Shown one piece after another: positions 63,875-64,000 of a stretch of 64,000 bases of DNA. This stretch comes from Pseudofulvimonas gallinarii (lineage in GTDB: Bacteria > Pseudomonadota > Gammaproteobacteria > Xanthomonadales > UBA2363): assembly GCF_004343305.1 (NCBI RefSeq), contig NZ_SMAF01000003.1, positions 62,001 through 126,000 on the forward strand. Direction: 5' to 3'. The translations under genes were made by a program, and so were the position numbers. Position 1 is the first letter of the stretch, and each line of letters begins with the position of its first letter. The notes under the pieces are model-generated. The model did not search any database and was not told the origin of the DNA. It worked only from the letters and a program-made list of their open reading frames with translations.

Positions 63875-64000
63875 TCAGGCGCCGAGCGCGAGCTGCTGGT
63901 GCAGGAACGCCTTGGCCGCGCGCGTGTCGCGCTTGATGGTCGGCTCGGACACGCCCAGCAGCTCGGCGATGTCCTTCACTTCGAGGCCGGCGAAGAAACG
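63875..64000 (-). CDS. ECF-type sigma factor, C-terminal part
   Basis: Last 41 residues only: RFFAGLEVKDIAELLGVSEPTIKRDTRAAKAFLHQQLALGA, the region 4 helix-turn-helix of the ECF group that Lysobacterales often link to Ser/Thr kinases. The gene begins beyond the right edge. Its downstream neighbour here is the convergent oxidoreductase, so no kinase follows it directly. Confidence 0.85.
   Translation of the reverse strand, partial: RFFAGLEVKDIAELLGVSEPTIKRDTRAAKAFLHQQLALGA

Overview
The window is a high-GC, gene-dense chromosomal segment of a gammaproteobacterium, most likely of the order Lysobacterales (Xanthomonadales), perhaps a Rhodanobacteraceae-type lineage. This rests on family and gene-order knowledge, not a database search. 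The signs are an sX13-like small RNA directly behind polA, a PepSY-PhoP-PhoQ unit, the birA-coaX-SPOR trio, zinc-independent L31 next to gltA, mrcA divergent from pilMNOPQ, and secreted proteins ending in a short D-x-[IL]-x-x-D-G-[FL] tail. I see no rRNA, tRNA, CRISPR array, insertion sequence or prophage. Nearly everything is intact.

Layout. 1-2.1 kb (minus): a FakA-FakB fusion whose stop codon overlaps the start of plsY, an apparent acyl-phosphate making and using pair. 2.3-8.2 kb: hemF, the sX13-like sRNA, polA, dusA and an arginine-deiminase-like hydrolase. 8.2-10.8 kb: PepSY protein, PhoP and PhoQ behind a candidate PhoP box. 10.9-18.9 kb: surface-glycan locus with ABC exporter (permease and ATPase), a free methyltransferase, a 1296-residue methyltransferase-sulfotransferase-GT2-GT2 protein and one more GT2. 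18.9-22.8 kb (minus): gingipain-like C25 peptidase, MtfA and a small membrane protein. 23-29.4 kb: birA, coaX, SPOR protein, rpmE2, gltA, and a small secreted protein coupled to a secreted metalloprotease. 29.4-41.9 kb: mrcA divergent from pilMNOPQ, a pilQ-linked Ig-like lipoprotein and a dicarboxylate symporter. 42-51 kb: secreted GH172-like, SpoIID-like and FG-GAP proteins, with diheme cytochrome c and transketolase between them. 50.9-55.1 kb: ECF sigma factor overlapping a 1203-residue Ser/Thr kinase-ATPase-TPR protein. 55.1-64 kb: glnB, ubiK, comM, a membrane protein, an acyltransferase, arfB, truC, a NYN-LOTUS protein, an FAD oxidoreductase and the tail of a second ECF sigma factor.

How it works together. 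Much of the window concerns the cell envelope: phospholipid entry (FakAB-PlsY), peptidoglycan (MrcA, SpoIID-like), glycan export, type IV pili and secreted proteins. Regulation is layered: PhoPQ, ECF plus kinase, PII, and a C-rich-loop sRNA whose loops can pair with G-rich ribosome-binding regions, three of which (phoQ, pilM, the ECF gene) lie in this window. The most novel-looking ideas are the shared C-terminal tail with a PorU-like C25 peptidase nearby, the FakAB fusion coupled to PlsY, and the four-module glycan enzyme.
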